A stretch of DNA of 33,492 nt from SZUA-365 sp034002405 (GCA_034002405.1 JAVFAS010000039.1:1-33492); one strand, 5' to 3'. Positions 7,532-14,776 are shown, counted from the first letter of the stretch. Program-made: numbers and translations. Notes: generated by a model from the sequence alone, not told the origin.

Positions 7532-7951
7532 ATGAAGCAGGACACCACCCTCACCACCAACGCCACCGTCATCACCAATCTGTTCGTCGACGCCCCGGTC
7601 GCTCCGGCGCAACCGGAAGTGCGCGAGCGCCAGCGTCCGGTGTTCACCGGTCTCGAAGATCACACGATTTCGATCGACGAGGCGAGCGAACTGACGCGCA
7701 ACTACCGCATGAGCGCGGGCAAGGGCGCGATCAAGGGCGGCTTCTTCGGACGCGCCGCGATCGAGCAGGTTCTCTCGCAGGAAGGCGTGGTCGGCATCCG
7801 TTACTACTACGCGAAGGAGCACAACGGTCGTCCGGTCATGATCATGGTTGGAGTCGACGAGTTCGGTAAGGATCTGGTCGACGGCTTCCTCGCCGAGCGT
7901 TCGGTTCCCTGTCCGCCGTTCTGTGGTGGCTTCAACCCGCTCAACAGCTGA
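7532..7951 (+). CDS. Small NPLNS-tail protein, copy 2
   Basis: 139 aa. AAGGAG lies 8 nt before the ATG. From 7604 to the stop, 348 bp match the reconstructed copy 1 with a single silent difference (GGT for GGC), whereas the first 24-26 codons differ (MKQDTTLTTNATVITNLF here). The conserved core has an acidic helix-like ISIDEASELTRNYR, a glycine/lysine patch SAGKGAIKGGFFGR, AIEQVLSQEG, a RYYYAKEHNGRPVMIMVGVD beta-hairpin-like stretch, and the C-terminus CPPFCGG-FNPLNS. The two cysteines spaced by Pro-Pro-Phe could bind metal or form a disulfide. No signal peptide or transmembrane helix. I recall small Bacteroidota proteins with a similar CPPxC...PLN end but cannot assign a function. Near identity to copy 1 points to recent duplication or gene conversion. 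Confidence 0.8.
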   Translation: MKQDTTLTTNATVITNLFVDAPVAPAQPEVRERQRPVFTGLEDHTISIDEASELTRNYRMSAGKGAIKGGFFGRAAIEQVLSQEGVVGIRYYYAKEHNGRPVMIMVGVDEFGKDLVDGFLAERSVPCPPFCGGFNPLNS

Positions 7952-8009
7952 AACAAGTGGTTCAACGGAAGCCTGGAAGACCAACATTTTTTACTGAAGG
8001 ATTTGAGAT

Positions 8010-8435
8010 ATGCTTGTTAACCCTGATTCCATATCCAAGGAAGCCCTTGATCACCGCGAGATCGCGGTAGATACACCCGTGGCACCACCGGCGCAGTCGC
8101 AGGTTTACCAGCGAAAGCGGCCGGTATTCACCGGATTCGAAGACCACAACATCAGTCTGGAGGAAGCAGGCACGCTCACCCGCAACTATCGCATGGCCTC
8201 GGGCAAGGGAGCTGTCAAGGGGCGGTATTTCAGTCGCGCCGCTCTCGAACAATTATTGATGCAGGAGGATACCGTGGGTGTCCGCTACTACTACGGAGTT
8301 GATGCTGAAGGAAGGCAGCAGATGGTTCTTGTCGCAGTCGATGCGTTCGGCGAAGACCTCACAGAAGGTTTTGTGTTTGGACGGGCGTTGCCGGTGTCCA
8401 GGTTCCATGAGGAACACAATCCATTGAACTCCTGA
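8010..8435 (+). CDS. Small NPLNS-tail protein, copy 3 (divergent)
   Basis: 141 aa, with GAAGGA upstream of ATG 8010 and 58 bp after copy 2. It is clearly a paralogue of copies 1 and 2, sharing RPVFTG-EDH-IS-EEA, LTRNYRMASGKGAVKG, EQLLMQE, VGVRYYYG and VDAFGEDLTEGF, but at only moderate identity and with different codons, so this duplication is old. The N-terminus (MLVNPDSISKEALDHREIA) lacks the Thr-rich head. The cysteine motif CPPFCGG is replaced by VSRFHEEH, yet the last five residues NPLNS are unchanged, which suggests the tail is under separate selection. No known domain. It is the last small gene before the promoter and hairpin that precede the 7TM gene. Confidence 0.8.
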   Translation: MLVNPDSISKEALDHREIAVDTPVAPPAQSQVYQRKRPVFTGFEDHNISLEEAGTLTRNYRMASGKGAVKGRYFSRAALEQLLMQEDTVGVRYYYGVDAEGRQQMVLVAVDAFGEDLTEGFVFGRALPVSRFHEEHNPLNS

Positions 8436-8473
8436 GCGGCTGAGAGGCCAGAAACAACAGCAGGGCGCCGAGC

Positions 8474-8505
8474 TTTGTCGTTGACCGGGGAGATGCTATA
8501 TTTTG
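8474..8505 (+). promoter_or_regulatory. Candidate Bacteroidota-type promoter for the 7TM gene
   Basis: TTTG (8474-8477), 19 nt, then TATATTTTG (8497-8505): the spacing matches the TTTG-N19-TAnnTTTG pattern with one extra T before the final G. It would start RNA near 8512, immediately before the hairpin at 8518-8550. Confidence 0.5.
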
Positions 8506-8517
8506 AGGAGAGAACGA

Positions 8518-8550
8518 GATATGGCTGTCCGTTACGCGGGCAGCCATATC
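8518..8550 (+). other. Strong hairpin at the presumed 5' end of the 7TM transcript
   Basis: GATATGGCTG / CAGCCATATC is a perfect 10-bp stem, extended inward by T-G, C-G and C-G pairs to a loop of 7 nt (GTTACGC). No T tract follows. It can act as a 3' end structure for the small-protein mRNA or as a 5' leader element of the 7TM mRNA. Confidence 0.6.
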
Positions 8551-8647
8551 GACATCTCCATCAACTGCCATCACTACCGATGAATTGTGTGCGTAGGTGT
8601 TACTCCCCGTTCCCGCCCTGCTTGGTCTGCCCCCTATTCCGGCACTG

Positions 8648-9376
8648 ATGTTCTCAGCGACGATGGAGGAGTACAACCTCACGATCGTCTATGTTCATGC
8701 CGCCTCGGCATTCACGGTGATCGTTCCGCTGATTCTTTCGCTGCTTGGAATTAAAAAATTTGATAAGGGGATCCAGCGATTCGCGTTGTACCTAGGACTG
8801 GTCCTTCTGAGTGAGACAAGCGGGATTTTTCTCGGGGGAGTTCTGGATATTCCCAACCTGATCGTCTATGACATCTTCACGGCACTCGAGTATGTGTTCC
8901 TGATCCTGGTCTTCAGTGCGTGGCACGAGGACAAGTTATTCCGCACAGCGATGCTGGCCAGCATACCCGTCTTCCTTGTCGTCTGGCTTTCGGCGACATT
9001 CATCTTCCAGACTTCCGGATCCTTCGACAGTATCTTTCTGTCCATCGAGAGTATTGTGTTTGTCTTCCTGTCGGTGGTCACCCTCGCCAAGGAAATGCGC
9101 GACAGCTCCGTCCTCTTGGTCGACAACCCGAGATTTTGGGTGGCGTCAGGCGTGCTGGTCTATTTCGCCGGAAATCTATTTGTCTTCGCACTGATCGAAC
9201 AGCTGCTGCAACCGGGTGTGACGAGGTATCACAGTGCCTGGATGATCCACACCGCTCTGAATGTGACGAAAAACATTCTGTTCACGCTCGGCTTTCTCAG
9301 TACTGGGGCACCGTCGGATTGGTGGAGCGAGCGGAAGCGCAAATGGCAGGATCAGCAGATCCGATTGACGCAATGA
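8648..9376 (+). CDS. Seven-helix integral membrane protein, probable sensor partner of the adjacent kinase
   Basis: 242 aa from ATG 8648. The start is uncertain: ATG 8663 and GTG 8597 are also in frame and none has a clear ribosome site. Seven hydrophobic segments can be counted (about residues 12-33, 43-62, 70-88, 99-118, 128-145, 163-183, 201-219), with a basic cytoplasmic tail (SERKRKWQDQQIR). Conserved-looking polar positions include IVYDIFTALEYVF and the NPRFWVASGVLVYFAGNL segment. I do not know a named family; similar 7TM proteins are, as I recall, found upstream of one-helix sensor kinases in Bacteroidota. The hybrid kinase begins 154 bp downstream on the same strand, so a joint sensor complex is plausible: the 7TM part would sense in or at the membrane and the kinase would signal. 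Confidence 0.75.
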   Translation: MFSATMEEYNLTIVYVHAASAFTVIVPLILSLLGIKKFDKGIQRFALYLGLVLLSETSGIFLGGVLDIPNLIVYDIFTALEYVFLILVFSAWHEDKLFRTAMLASIPVFLVVWLSATFIFQTSGSFDSIFLSIESIVFVFLSVVTLAKEMRDSSVLLVDNPRFWVASGVLVYFAGNLFVFALIEQLLQPGVTRYHSAWMIHTALNVTKNILFTLGFLSTGAPSDWWSERKRKWQDQQIRLTQ

Positions 9377-9385
9377 CCCGAGGAA

Positions 9386-9402
9386 CCGTCGGTGTCCGAC
9401 GG
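9386..9402 (+). other. GC-rich hairpin after the 7TM gene
   Basis: Perfect stem CCGTCGG / CCGACGG with loop TGT, 10 nt after the stop codon. Followed by ACTGGATATTT rather than a clean T run, so termination is possible but weak. Confidence 0.5.
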
Positions 9403-9530
9403 ACTGGATATTTCGCGCACAAAATCGTATTCTTTTCATCCAATGCTGTAAGCTGACCGTACTCTCTCACAAAAGACTGAAAGTATCGGAGCGTCATGAG
9501 ACGTCCCGCTGAGTAAGTCGGAGATTCAAC

Positions 9531-11222
9531 GTGGCCGAATCAGATCTATCACTGGGCTTCGTTCTCATCGCCGGCACCGTCGTGTTGCTCACCTTGGCGC
9601 TAGGCATTATCTTGGTGATCATCTTGCAGCAGCGGCGGGTGTTCGCGCTGCAGCAGCGCAATCTCGAGCAGCTACGGGAGAGCGAAAAGCGGTATCGCCG
9701 GCTGGTACAGCTGTCACCGTTTCCGCTCATCGTGACGGTCGACGATCTCATCGTGTTTGTCAATGATGCCAGTCTGCGCCTGTTTGATGCGTCAACCGAG
9801 GAGGAACTGATCTCCCGCTCGGTGTTCGATTTCATCATGACGGATTTCGAGCGGCGCGACGACAATCGCTTCCAGTATCTGCTCCGTCAGAACGAGGACA
9901 TCTACGATGTCAAGGGACAGCTCGAACGACTCGACGGACAAATCATCGACATTGGGGTGACCGCGATCCCGATCACCTACGGTGAGAAGGAAGCACGGCA
10001 CATCGTCATCCGTGATATCACGCAGCAGGAACGGCAGAAGTCGGAACTGATCGCGGCGAAGGAGCGCGCCGAACAGTCCGATCGTCTGAAGGATGCATTC
10101 ATCGCCAATATGTCGCATGAAATCCGGACGCCGCTGCATATCATCATCGGGTACAGCAACCTGATCACGAATGAACTCGTCGGGAAAATGTATCCGGAGA
10201 TGGAATCGTATTTCCTCGCCATCCGTCGCGGCAGCCAGCGCCTGATGCGGACCGTCGAGCATATTCTCAACATTTCCAGCATCCAGGTCGGGACCTTCAG
10301 CGTGCAGCCCGAGGAGATCCGCATCTCGGAACGGATCGAGGACCTGGTGCAGGAGATGAAATCCCTGGCGCAGAAAAAAGGCCTGCTCATCAATTTCAAT
10401 ACCGAATGTCCCGCGGCCATTCTCTTCGCCGACCGCTATTGTATCGATCAGGCGGTGTCGAATATCATCGACAATGCGATCAAGTTCACGAAGAAAGGCC
10501 ATATCGATGTCCGTGTCTTCGCGCAGGACCGCCGTGTCTGCATCGAGGTGGCGGACACGGGGATCGGGATGGCGCCGGAGTATTTGCCGAAGGTGTTCAG
10601 CGTGTTCTCGCAGGAAGCATCCGGGTACACACGCCCGTTTGATGGACTCGGCCTGGGGCTATCCCTGACCAAGAAATATGTCGAACTCAACCGGGGTTCG
10701 ATCACGGTGCGCAGCCGCAAGGGCAAGGGCACGACCTTCACCCTGCAGTTCCTCGCCGAACGCATCGAGGAAGCAGCCCTGCCGCACGGGTTGGGAGCGG
10801 AAATCTCCGAGGCCGACGTGTTGCCGCGAACGCCGCTCGTCGAAGGATTGCGCACGGTATTGTTCGTCGAGGACGACGAGGAAACACAGGAATACATGGC
10901 GTCGCTGCTCGCGCGGGAATACAATCTCCGCATCGCCTCGACCGCCGACGCCGCATGGCAAATCATGGAGAGTACACCGATCGATCTCGTGCTGATGGAT
11001 CTTTCGTTGCAGGGCGACGAGGACGGGATCTCGTTGACCCGTCGTATCCGTCATGATGGACGTTTCGGTGAAACACCCATCATCGCCGTGACGGCCCATG
11101 CATTTCCGAAGGATCGGATCCAGAGTCTGGAAGCCGGCTGCAATGCCTACTTCTCGAAGCCGTTCCAGATCGAGGAATTGAAGAAATCGATGGTTTCCTT
11201 TCTCCATTCCCGCGGCGCCTGA
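9531..11222 (+). CDS. Hybrid sensor histidine kinase (TM-PAS-HisKA-HATPase-REC)
   Basis: 563 aa from GTG 9531. One transmembrane helix (about residues 9-32) with almost no outside part, a short coiled coil (34-58), PAS (about 55-165), HisKA with the H-box ANMSHEIRTPLH (His196), HATPase_c with N-box NIIDNAIKFT (N315), G1 DTGIGM (342-347) and G2 GLGLGL (372-377), then a receiver domain with acidic FVEDDEE (447-449), phospho-acceptor Asp490 (VLMDLSLQG), Thr521 and Lys543 (FSKPF). All catalytic residues are present. The lack of an extracellular domain means input must come through the PAS pocket or from a membrane partner; the 7TM gene just upstream is the obvious candidate. No DNA-binding output is fused and no separate regulator is adjacent, so the downstream step is unknown. 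Convergent with the lamin-tail gene (13 bp between stops). Confidence 0.93.
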   Translation: MAESDLSLGFVLIAGTVVLLTLALGIILVIILQQRRVFALQQRNLEQLRESEKRYRRLVQLSPFPLIVTVDDLIVFVNDASLRLFDASTEEELISRSVFDFIMTDFERRDDNRFQYLLRQNEDIYDVKGQLERLDGQIIDIGVTAIPITYGEKEARHIVIRDITQQERQKSELIAAKERAEQSDRLKDAFIANMSHEIRTPLHIIIGYSNLITNELVGKMYPEMESYFLAIRRGSQRLMRTVEHILNISSIQVGTFSVQPEEIRISERIEDLVQEMKSLAQKKGLLINFNTECPAAILFADRYCIDQAVSNIIDNAIKFTKKGHIDVRVFAQDRRVCIEVADTGIGMAPEYLPKVFSVFSQEASGYTRPFDGLGLGLSLTKKYVELNRGSITVRSRKGKGTTFTLQFLAERIEEAALPHGLGAEISEADVLPRTPLVEGLRTVLFVEDDEETQEYMASLLAREYNLRIASTADAAWQIMESTPIDLVLMDLSLQGDEDGISLTRRIRHDGRFGETPIIAVTAHAFPKDRIQSLEAGCNAYFSKPFQIEELKKSMVSFLHSRGA

Positions 11223-11235
11223 CGCCGTCGCGCGC

Positions 11236-12672
11236 TCACAGGCGCCGTGCCACCACTACGACCGTCTTGGCCGCGACCACCACGTTGGTCGCGGGATCCA
11301 ATCCTTCAAGCAGCGCGACATAACACCCGATGCGCGCGCGTCGACCCGCCTCGTCGAGCCCATCCCATACGACAAAACTTTCCCTCCCCAGCGGCGCATT
11401 GTTTCTGAGCGTCACGATCATGCGTCCCTCGGCGTCGTAGATTCGAAGGCGCACCTGCTGCACGTGCGTGGGGAGCAGACATCGGAACACGCAGGTATCC
11501 TCGAACCCGTCTCCATCCGGAGAAAACGGCACGGGTGACACCGAGATGGCCGCATCACCCGTCAAGGTGCCTGGCGGTGTTTCGGCATGGATCGAATTCC
11601 TTGTTCCGGGGGTTCCCCCCACGGGATCGGCGCAGGAACTCCACGCATCCTTTCCCGAACCATGGAAGATCGGATTCATGAGTTCCAGCGAAATCCCGGA
11701 CGGGTTCGTGTTCAACGGATGGTGCCAATCCGCGCGGTACCGGACGCTGTCGATCACCGCACCGGTGGGATCATACAGGACAATCTCGTCTTCTTCGTTC
11801 GTCAGGTTCAGCGATGCGCGATCGAGCGCGACGACGACAGCGGCCTCGGCGGTTCGCAACCGTGGAAAGGAAAAAAAGACCCCCGAGTCCGAGGAAATGA
11901 CCACAAAGCCACCGGGAGGGACGGCACCGGGCGAGGGTGGAAGTTTGATCGTCGTGCGCTCCCCCTTCGCGTTCGCCTTCCCGGCGAACGACCATCGGGC
12001 GAGATGCAAGGTGTCACCGGTCGTGTTGTACAGTTCGAACCACTCGCAGGACGAGGAAAGCGGCGCGGCCATGATTTCATTGACAATCAGCGCGTGCCGT
12101 GCGCAGGGATCGACATTCAATACCGTCGCGGTGTTTTCCGCGCCCGGTGTGCCCCCGGTCACATCGGTCGACGCGACCCAATTCCCTGCCGTGGGAGGTG
12201 CATCGATGGCGATACGCTCGGTCGAGACGCCGCGCTGCGTGGACCACCCCGCTGTGTAGACGAGAGAATCAACCATGCGTCCCGCGGCGTCTCGGATGAC
12301 GATGTCGTCACCGCTGTTATTGAGTGATGGAAATCCGCTCACGCGCAGCACCTGACAGGGGAGCTGCGTCCACACCTCCGCGATGGGAAGCCGCGCCGCG
12401 AGGATGAGGAAGGCACCGGGCGGGAGGATGACGTCCTCGTCGGAAAGCAGCACAGGCTTCGCGCCGCGATCCGACAGCGTCCACTCCCGGATGCTGACCG
12501 GTGCGTCGGAGGCGTTGCGGAGTTCAATCCACTCGGCGGCGCCGGTGGCGGGCGCGAACATGAATTCGTTGATGACGATCGGCTGTGCGTGAAGCGCGGC
12601 GCTGCCGCACAGCACAACCATGAAGAGAATTCGGGGAACGAAGAGGATTCGGGGAACGATGCGCTTCATCAT
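11236..12672 (-). CDS. Secreted protein with two lamin-tail domains and a FlgD-like Ig C-terminus
   Basis: 478 aa. Two adjacent ATGs (12672, 12669) open a signal peptide MMKRIVPRILFVPRILFMV..., cleaved around LHAQ. LTD 1 (about 30-150) begins IVINEFMFAPATGAAEWIEL and contains NNSGDDIVIRD; LTD 2 (about 195-330) begins LIVNEIMAAPLSSSCEWFEL with TNEEDEIVLYD. The C-terminal part (about 373-478) reads ISVSPVPFSPDGDGFEDTC, then LRIYDAEGRMI and VVWDGLDEAGRRARIGCYV, the pattern of the FlgD-like Ig or gliding-motility C-terminal module often found on surface proteins of this group. No NYPNP motif, so classical type A T9SS sorting is not evident. Role is probably cell-surface or extracellular, binding partner unknown. 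The hexapeptide VPRILF is duplicated in the signal peptide by an 18-bp DNA duplication. Confidence 0.82.
   Translation of the reverse strand: MMKRIVPRILFVPRILFMVVLCGSAALHAQPIVINEFMFAPATGAAEWIELRNASDAPVSIREWTLSDRGAKPVLLSDEDVILPPGAFLILAARLPIAEVWTQLPCQVLRVSGFPSLNNSGDDIVIRDAAGRMVDSLVYTAGWSTQRGVSTERIAIDAPPTAGNWVASTDVTGGTPGAENTATVLNVDPCARHALIVNEIMAAPLSSSCEWFELYNTTGDTLHLARWSFAGKANAKGERTTIKLPPSPGAVPPGGFVVISSDSGVFFSFPRLRTAEAAVVVALDRASLNLTNEEDEIVLYDPTGAVIDSVRYRADWHHPLNTNPSGISLELMNPIFHGSGKDAWSSCADPVGGTPGTRNSIHAETPPGTLTGDAAISVSPVPFSPDGDGFEDTCVFRCLLPTHVQQVRLRIYDAEGRMIVTLRNNAPLGRESFVVWDGLDEAGRRARIGCYVALLEGLDPATNVVVAAKTVVVVARRL
12622..12657. repeat. 18-bp tandem duplication in a signal-peptide coding region
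   Basis: GAAGAGAATTCGGGGAAC (12622-12639) is followed directly by GAAGAGGATTCGGGGAAC (12640-12657), 17 of 18 bases identical. On the minus strand it doubles VPRILF in the hydrophobic core of the lamin-tail protein's signal peptide. Confidence 0.92.
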
Positions 12673-12832
12673 GTGTCTCCCAGATGCAATGAAACAGCGT
12701 CATGGTTCGGAATGGCGAAAGCTACGGAGTCCTCGATCCGCGCGCCATGGAAATCGGAAGACCGGATGTTCGAGCGCCCTGAGCGCGGCGTCCCACACCC
12801 GTGCGGGATTTTCCCGTCGGGACCGCCACCGC

Positions 12833-12863
12833 TTGACAATGGAGGAAAATCCCCCTACATTTC
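12833..12863 (+). promoter_or_regulatory. Promoter for the small FN3-like gene
   Basis: TTGACA (12833-12838), 17 nt, TACATT (12856-12861). Read in the Bacteroidota scheme it is CTTG-N20-TACATTTC, the same spacing as the glgA promoter. The start codon lies 25 nt downstream of TACATT. Confidence 0.5.
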
Positions 12864-12885
12864 ATTCGACGTGAAGTCTTACGCA

Positions 12886-13293
12886 ATGAAGAAACGATAT
12901 CTCGGCATACTGACAGCGCTTCTCTTCGTGACGTGGACCGCCATCGGCGGCGCGTTCATTGATTTCTTCAACGGAAGAAGCGACGGCGACAACATCGTGC
13001 TCGAATGGAAAACCCGCGGCGAGTCGAATCTCCAGCGCTTTGAAATTCAGCGTAAAGCCGGAACGAGCGGTGAATTCGTCACACTCACGACGGTGCAGCC
13101 GAAAGGTTCGAATTCGCTGTACACGTACGTGGACCGTTCCGCCTACAAGGATGCCGGGAGCCTGTATGCCTACCGCCTGAAAATACTCGAAAGCTCATCG
13201 GGTCCGGCCTCCTACTCCAATGAAATCACGGTGACGCACAGCGTCAGCAGCGTCAAGCGCACATGGGGCAGCATCAAGGCCATGTTCCGCTGA
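12886..13293 (+). CDS. Small secreted fibronectin type III-like protein
   Basis: 135 aa from ATG 12886. The frame is open further upstream to 12589, but MKKRYLGILTALLFVTWTAIGG is a good signal peptide and a promoter lies just before it, so this start is preferred. The mature part reads as one FN3-like beta sandwich: NIVLEWKTRGESNLQRFEIQ, then YTYVDRSAYKDAGSLYAYRL and SYSNEITVTHS, a pattern common in extracellular proteins. The last residues VKRTWGSIKAMFR form a short basic, amphipathic tail; I have an unverified impression that this tail recurs in related proteins. Extracytoplasmic, partner unknown. It is followed by an intrinsic terminator and so is probably monocistronic. Confidence 0.78.
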   Translation: MKKRYLGILTALLFVTWTAIGGAFIDFFNGRSDGDNIVLEWKTRGESNLQRFEIQRKAGTSGEFVTLTTVQPKGSNSLYTYVDRSAYKDAGSLYAYRLKILESSSGPASYSNEITVTHSVSSVKRTWGSIKAMFR

Positions 13294-13321
13294 ACCGCCG
13301 GCCGATCGATTCGTGTTTGCA

Positions 13322-13348
13322 GGGCATGCCGTGAGACATGCCTTTTTT
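13322..13348 (+). terminator. Rho-independent terminator after the FN3-like gene
   Basis: Stem GGCATG (13323-13328) / CATGCC (13337-13342) with loop CCGTGAGA, followed at once by six T (13343-13348). Located 29 nt after the stop codon. Confidence 0.8.
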
Positions 13349-13381
13349 CGTTGTGCATTATCCGCATCGCGCCGCTGTCCG

Positions 13382-13432
13382 CATCATCCCGTGGCCCACA
13401 TCATCCCGTGGCCCACATCATCCCGTGGCCCA
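13382..13432. repeat. 17-bp tandem repeat, three copies
   Basis: Unit CATCATCCCGTGGCCCA at 13382-13398, 13399-13415 and 13416-13432, identical, with CATC of a fourth. It lies between the terminator and the SpoIID-like gene. Because 17 is not a multiple of three, it argues against any coding start upstream of it. Confidence 0.93.
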
Positions 13433-13507
13433 CATCGGGAACCGCTCCACCATCGAAACGGAAATCTGCCGATGAGGAAATACCGCCCGAAACAGATCCG
13501 GAGTATC

Positions 13508-14776
13508 ATGCGATCACCGCTTCTTCATGTCCTGCTTGTCGTCGTGGCCATCTCCGGCTGTACGTCGGTGCCCGCGTCGCGTCCCGAGACCGCCGACCGT
13601 CGGTCGATTCGAGTCTGTATCGCCGATCGTGCGCGCGACGTCGACATTGAATTCACGGACGGTGCGGTCCTGCAGACGGCGGGAAAGCGATATGCGCTGG
13701 ACGGACACGAAAGGATGCGGTGCCGTCTCGAATCAGATGGCAGTATTCAGATTCTGATCAATGACATTCCGGCTCGGCGTTTCCGCGGAGTCGGTCGCTG
13801 TTATTATCGGCAGCCAGGATCGACGTTTGCCATCGATGGGCATCGGTACAGCGACACGCTGATGATCGCGTCCGACGGACAGCATCTTTACGTCATCAAT
13901 ATTCTGCCGCTCGAGGACTATCTGAAAAGCGTCGTGCCCCGTGAGATCGGTCGCAACCGGAAAGTCGAGGAAATGGCCGCCGTGCGGGCCCAGGCGATCC
14001 TTGCCCGCACGTATGCCGTCGGGAAAATCACGCTTCCGCTGACGAGGCTGTTTGACGTCTACGATGACACTCGTGACCAGGTGTTCGGCGGGCTCGGGGA
14101 GCGGGACGAACTCACATCCGCCGCGGTGGAACAGACCGCGGGACGGGTGCTGCGTTTCGGAGACCGATTGGCTGAATGTTATTATCACTCGACCTGTGGT
14201 GGTCATACCGAAGCCAGCTCGCTGGTCTGGCAGCGTCCACAGTCCAAACCCTATCTTACGGGAGGCAGCGACCGCGGCGACGGAACGGATTATTGTCGGA
14301 TTTCACCGTCATATCGGTGGAGCGAGGAATATTCGCGAACCGGTCTCGAGGCGGTGCTGCGCACGTTCCTTCCTTCCGCGAACGAGGCAATCCTTCCGTC
14401 GGACCTCCCGGAAAAAAACTGGCATCTTCTCGATCTGAACATTCTCAAACGGGGTCCATCCGGGCGAGTCACCCTGCTGCAAATCGTGATGGGGAATCGC
14501 GGTCAGCAACGTTCCTACTACGTGCATGGGGACAAGGTGCGGTATGCACTGCGTCGTCCGTCGACCGACCTCCCCCTGCGCAGCACCCTGTTCGATATTT
14601 CCATTCATCGCGACGGCAGGCGCTGGATCGAACGCGTCCGCATCGACGGCGGAGGGAACGGACACGGGGTGGGACTCTGTCAGTGGGGCGCGATCGGTAT
14701 GGCGCGCGCGGGAAAGGACGAGTCGCATATTCTCTCCCGATATTTTCCCGAAACGGAAATCGGCCGCTGGAAATAG
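13508..14776 (+). CDS. SpoIID/LytB-like lipoprotein
   Basis: 422 aa from ATG 13508, chosen because CCGGAG lies 6 nt upstream and MRSPLLHVLLVVVAISGC is a lipoprotein signal with lipobox AISGC; ATG 13472 is an alternative. The SpoIID domain is intact: LPLEDYLKSVVPREIG then EEMAAVRAQAILARTYAVGK (about residues 135-175), ECYYHSTCGGHTEASSLVW (near 225), and at the C-terminus GGGNGHGVGLCQWGAIGMAR (about 380-400). SpoIID family proteins are lytic transglycosylases that cleave denuded peptidoglycan glycan strands, in sporulation in Firmicutes and in cell division or amidase activation elsewhere. Here a lipid anchor should place it in the periplasm. No sporulation genes are present. It stands alone, between the terminator and the glgA promoter. 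Confidence 0.9.
   Translation: MRSPLLHVLLVVVAISGCTSVPASRPETADRRSIRVCIADRARDVDIEFTDGAVLQTAGKRYALDGHERMRCRLESDGSIQILINDIPARRFRGVGRCYYRQPGSTFAIDGHRYSDTLMIASDGQHLYVINILPLEDYLKSVVPREIGRNRKVEEMAAVRAQAILARTYAVGKITLPLTRLFDVYDDTRDQVFGGLGERDELTSAAVEQTAGRVLRFGDRLAECYYHSTCGGHTEASSLVWQRPQSKPYLTGGSDRGDGTDYCRISPSYRWSEEYSRTGLEAVLRTFLPSANEAILPSDLPEKNWHLLDLNILKRGPSGRVTLLQIVMGNRGQQRSYYVHGDKVRYALRRPSTDLPLRSTLFDISIHRDGRRWIERVRIDGGGNGHGVGLCQWGAIGMARAGKDESHILSRYFPETEIGRWK

Noticed and set aside
7952..8009. Terminator between small-protein copies 2 and 3 (T run near 7987)
   Set aside because: A T6 tract exists but only a 4-bp stem can be drawn before it; it is also part of the ribosome-site region of copy 3.
13085..13125. 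tRNA-like GGTTCGAATTC arm
   Set aside because: Lies inside the FN3-like gene and no cloverleaf can be completed; no tRNA or rRNA was found anywhere in the window.
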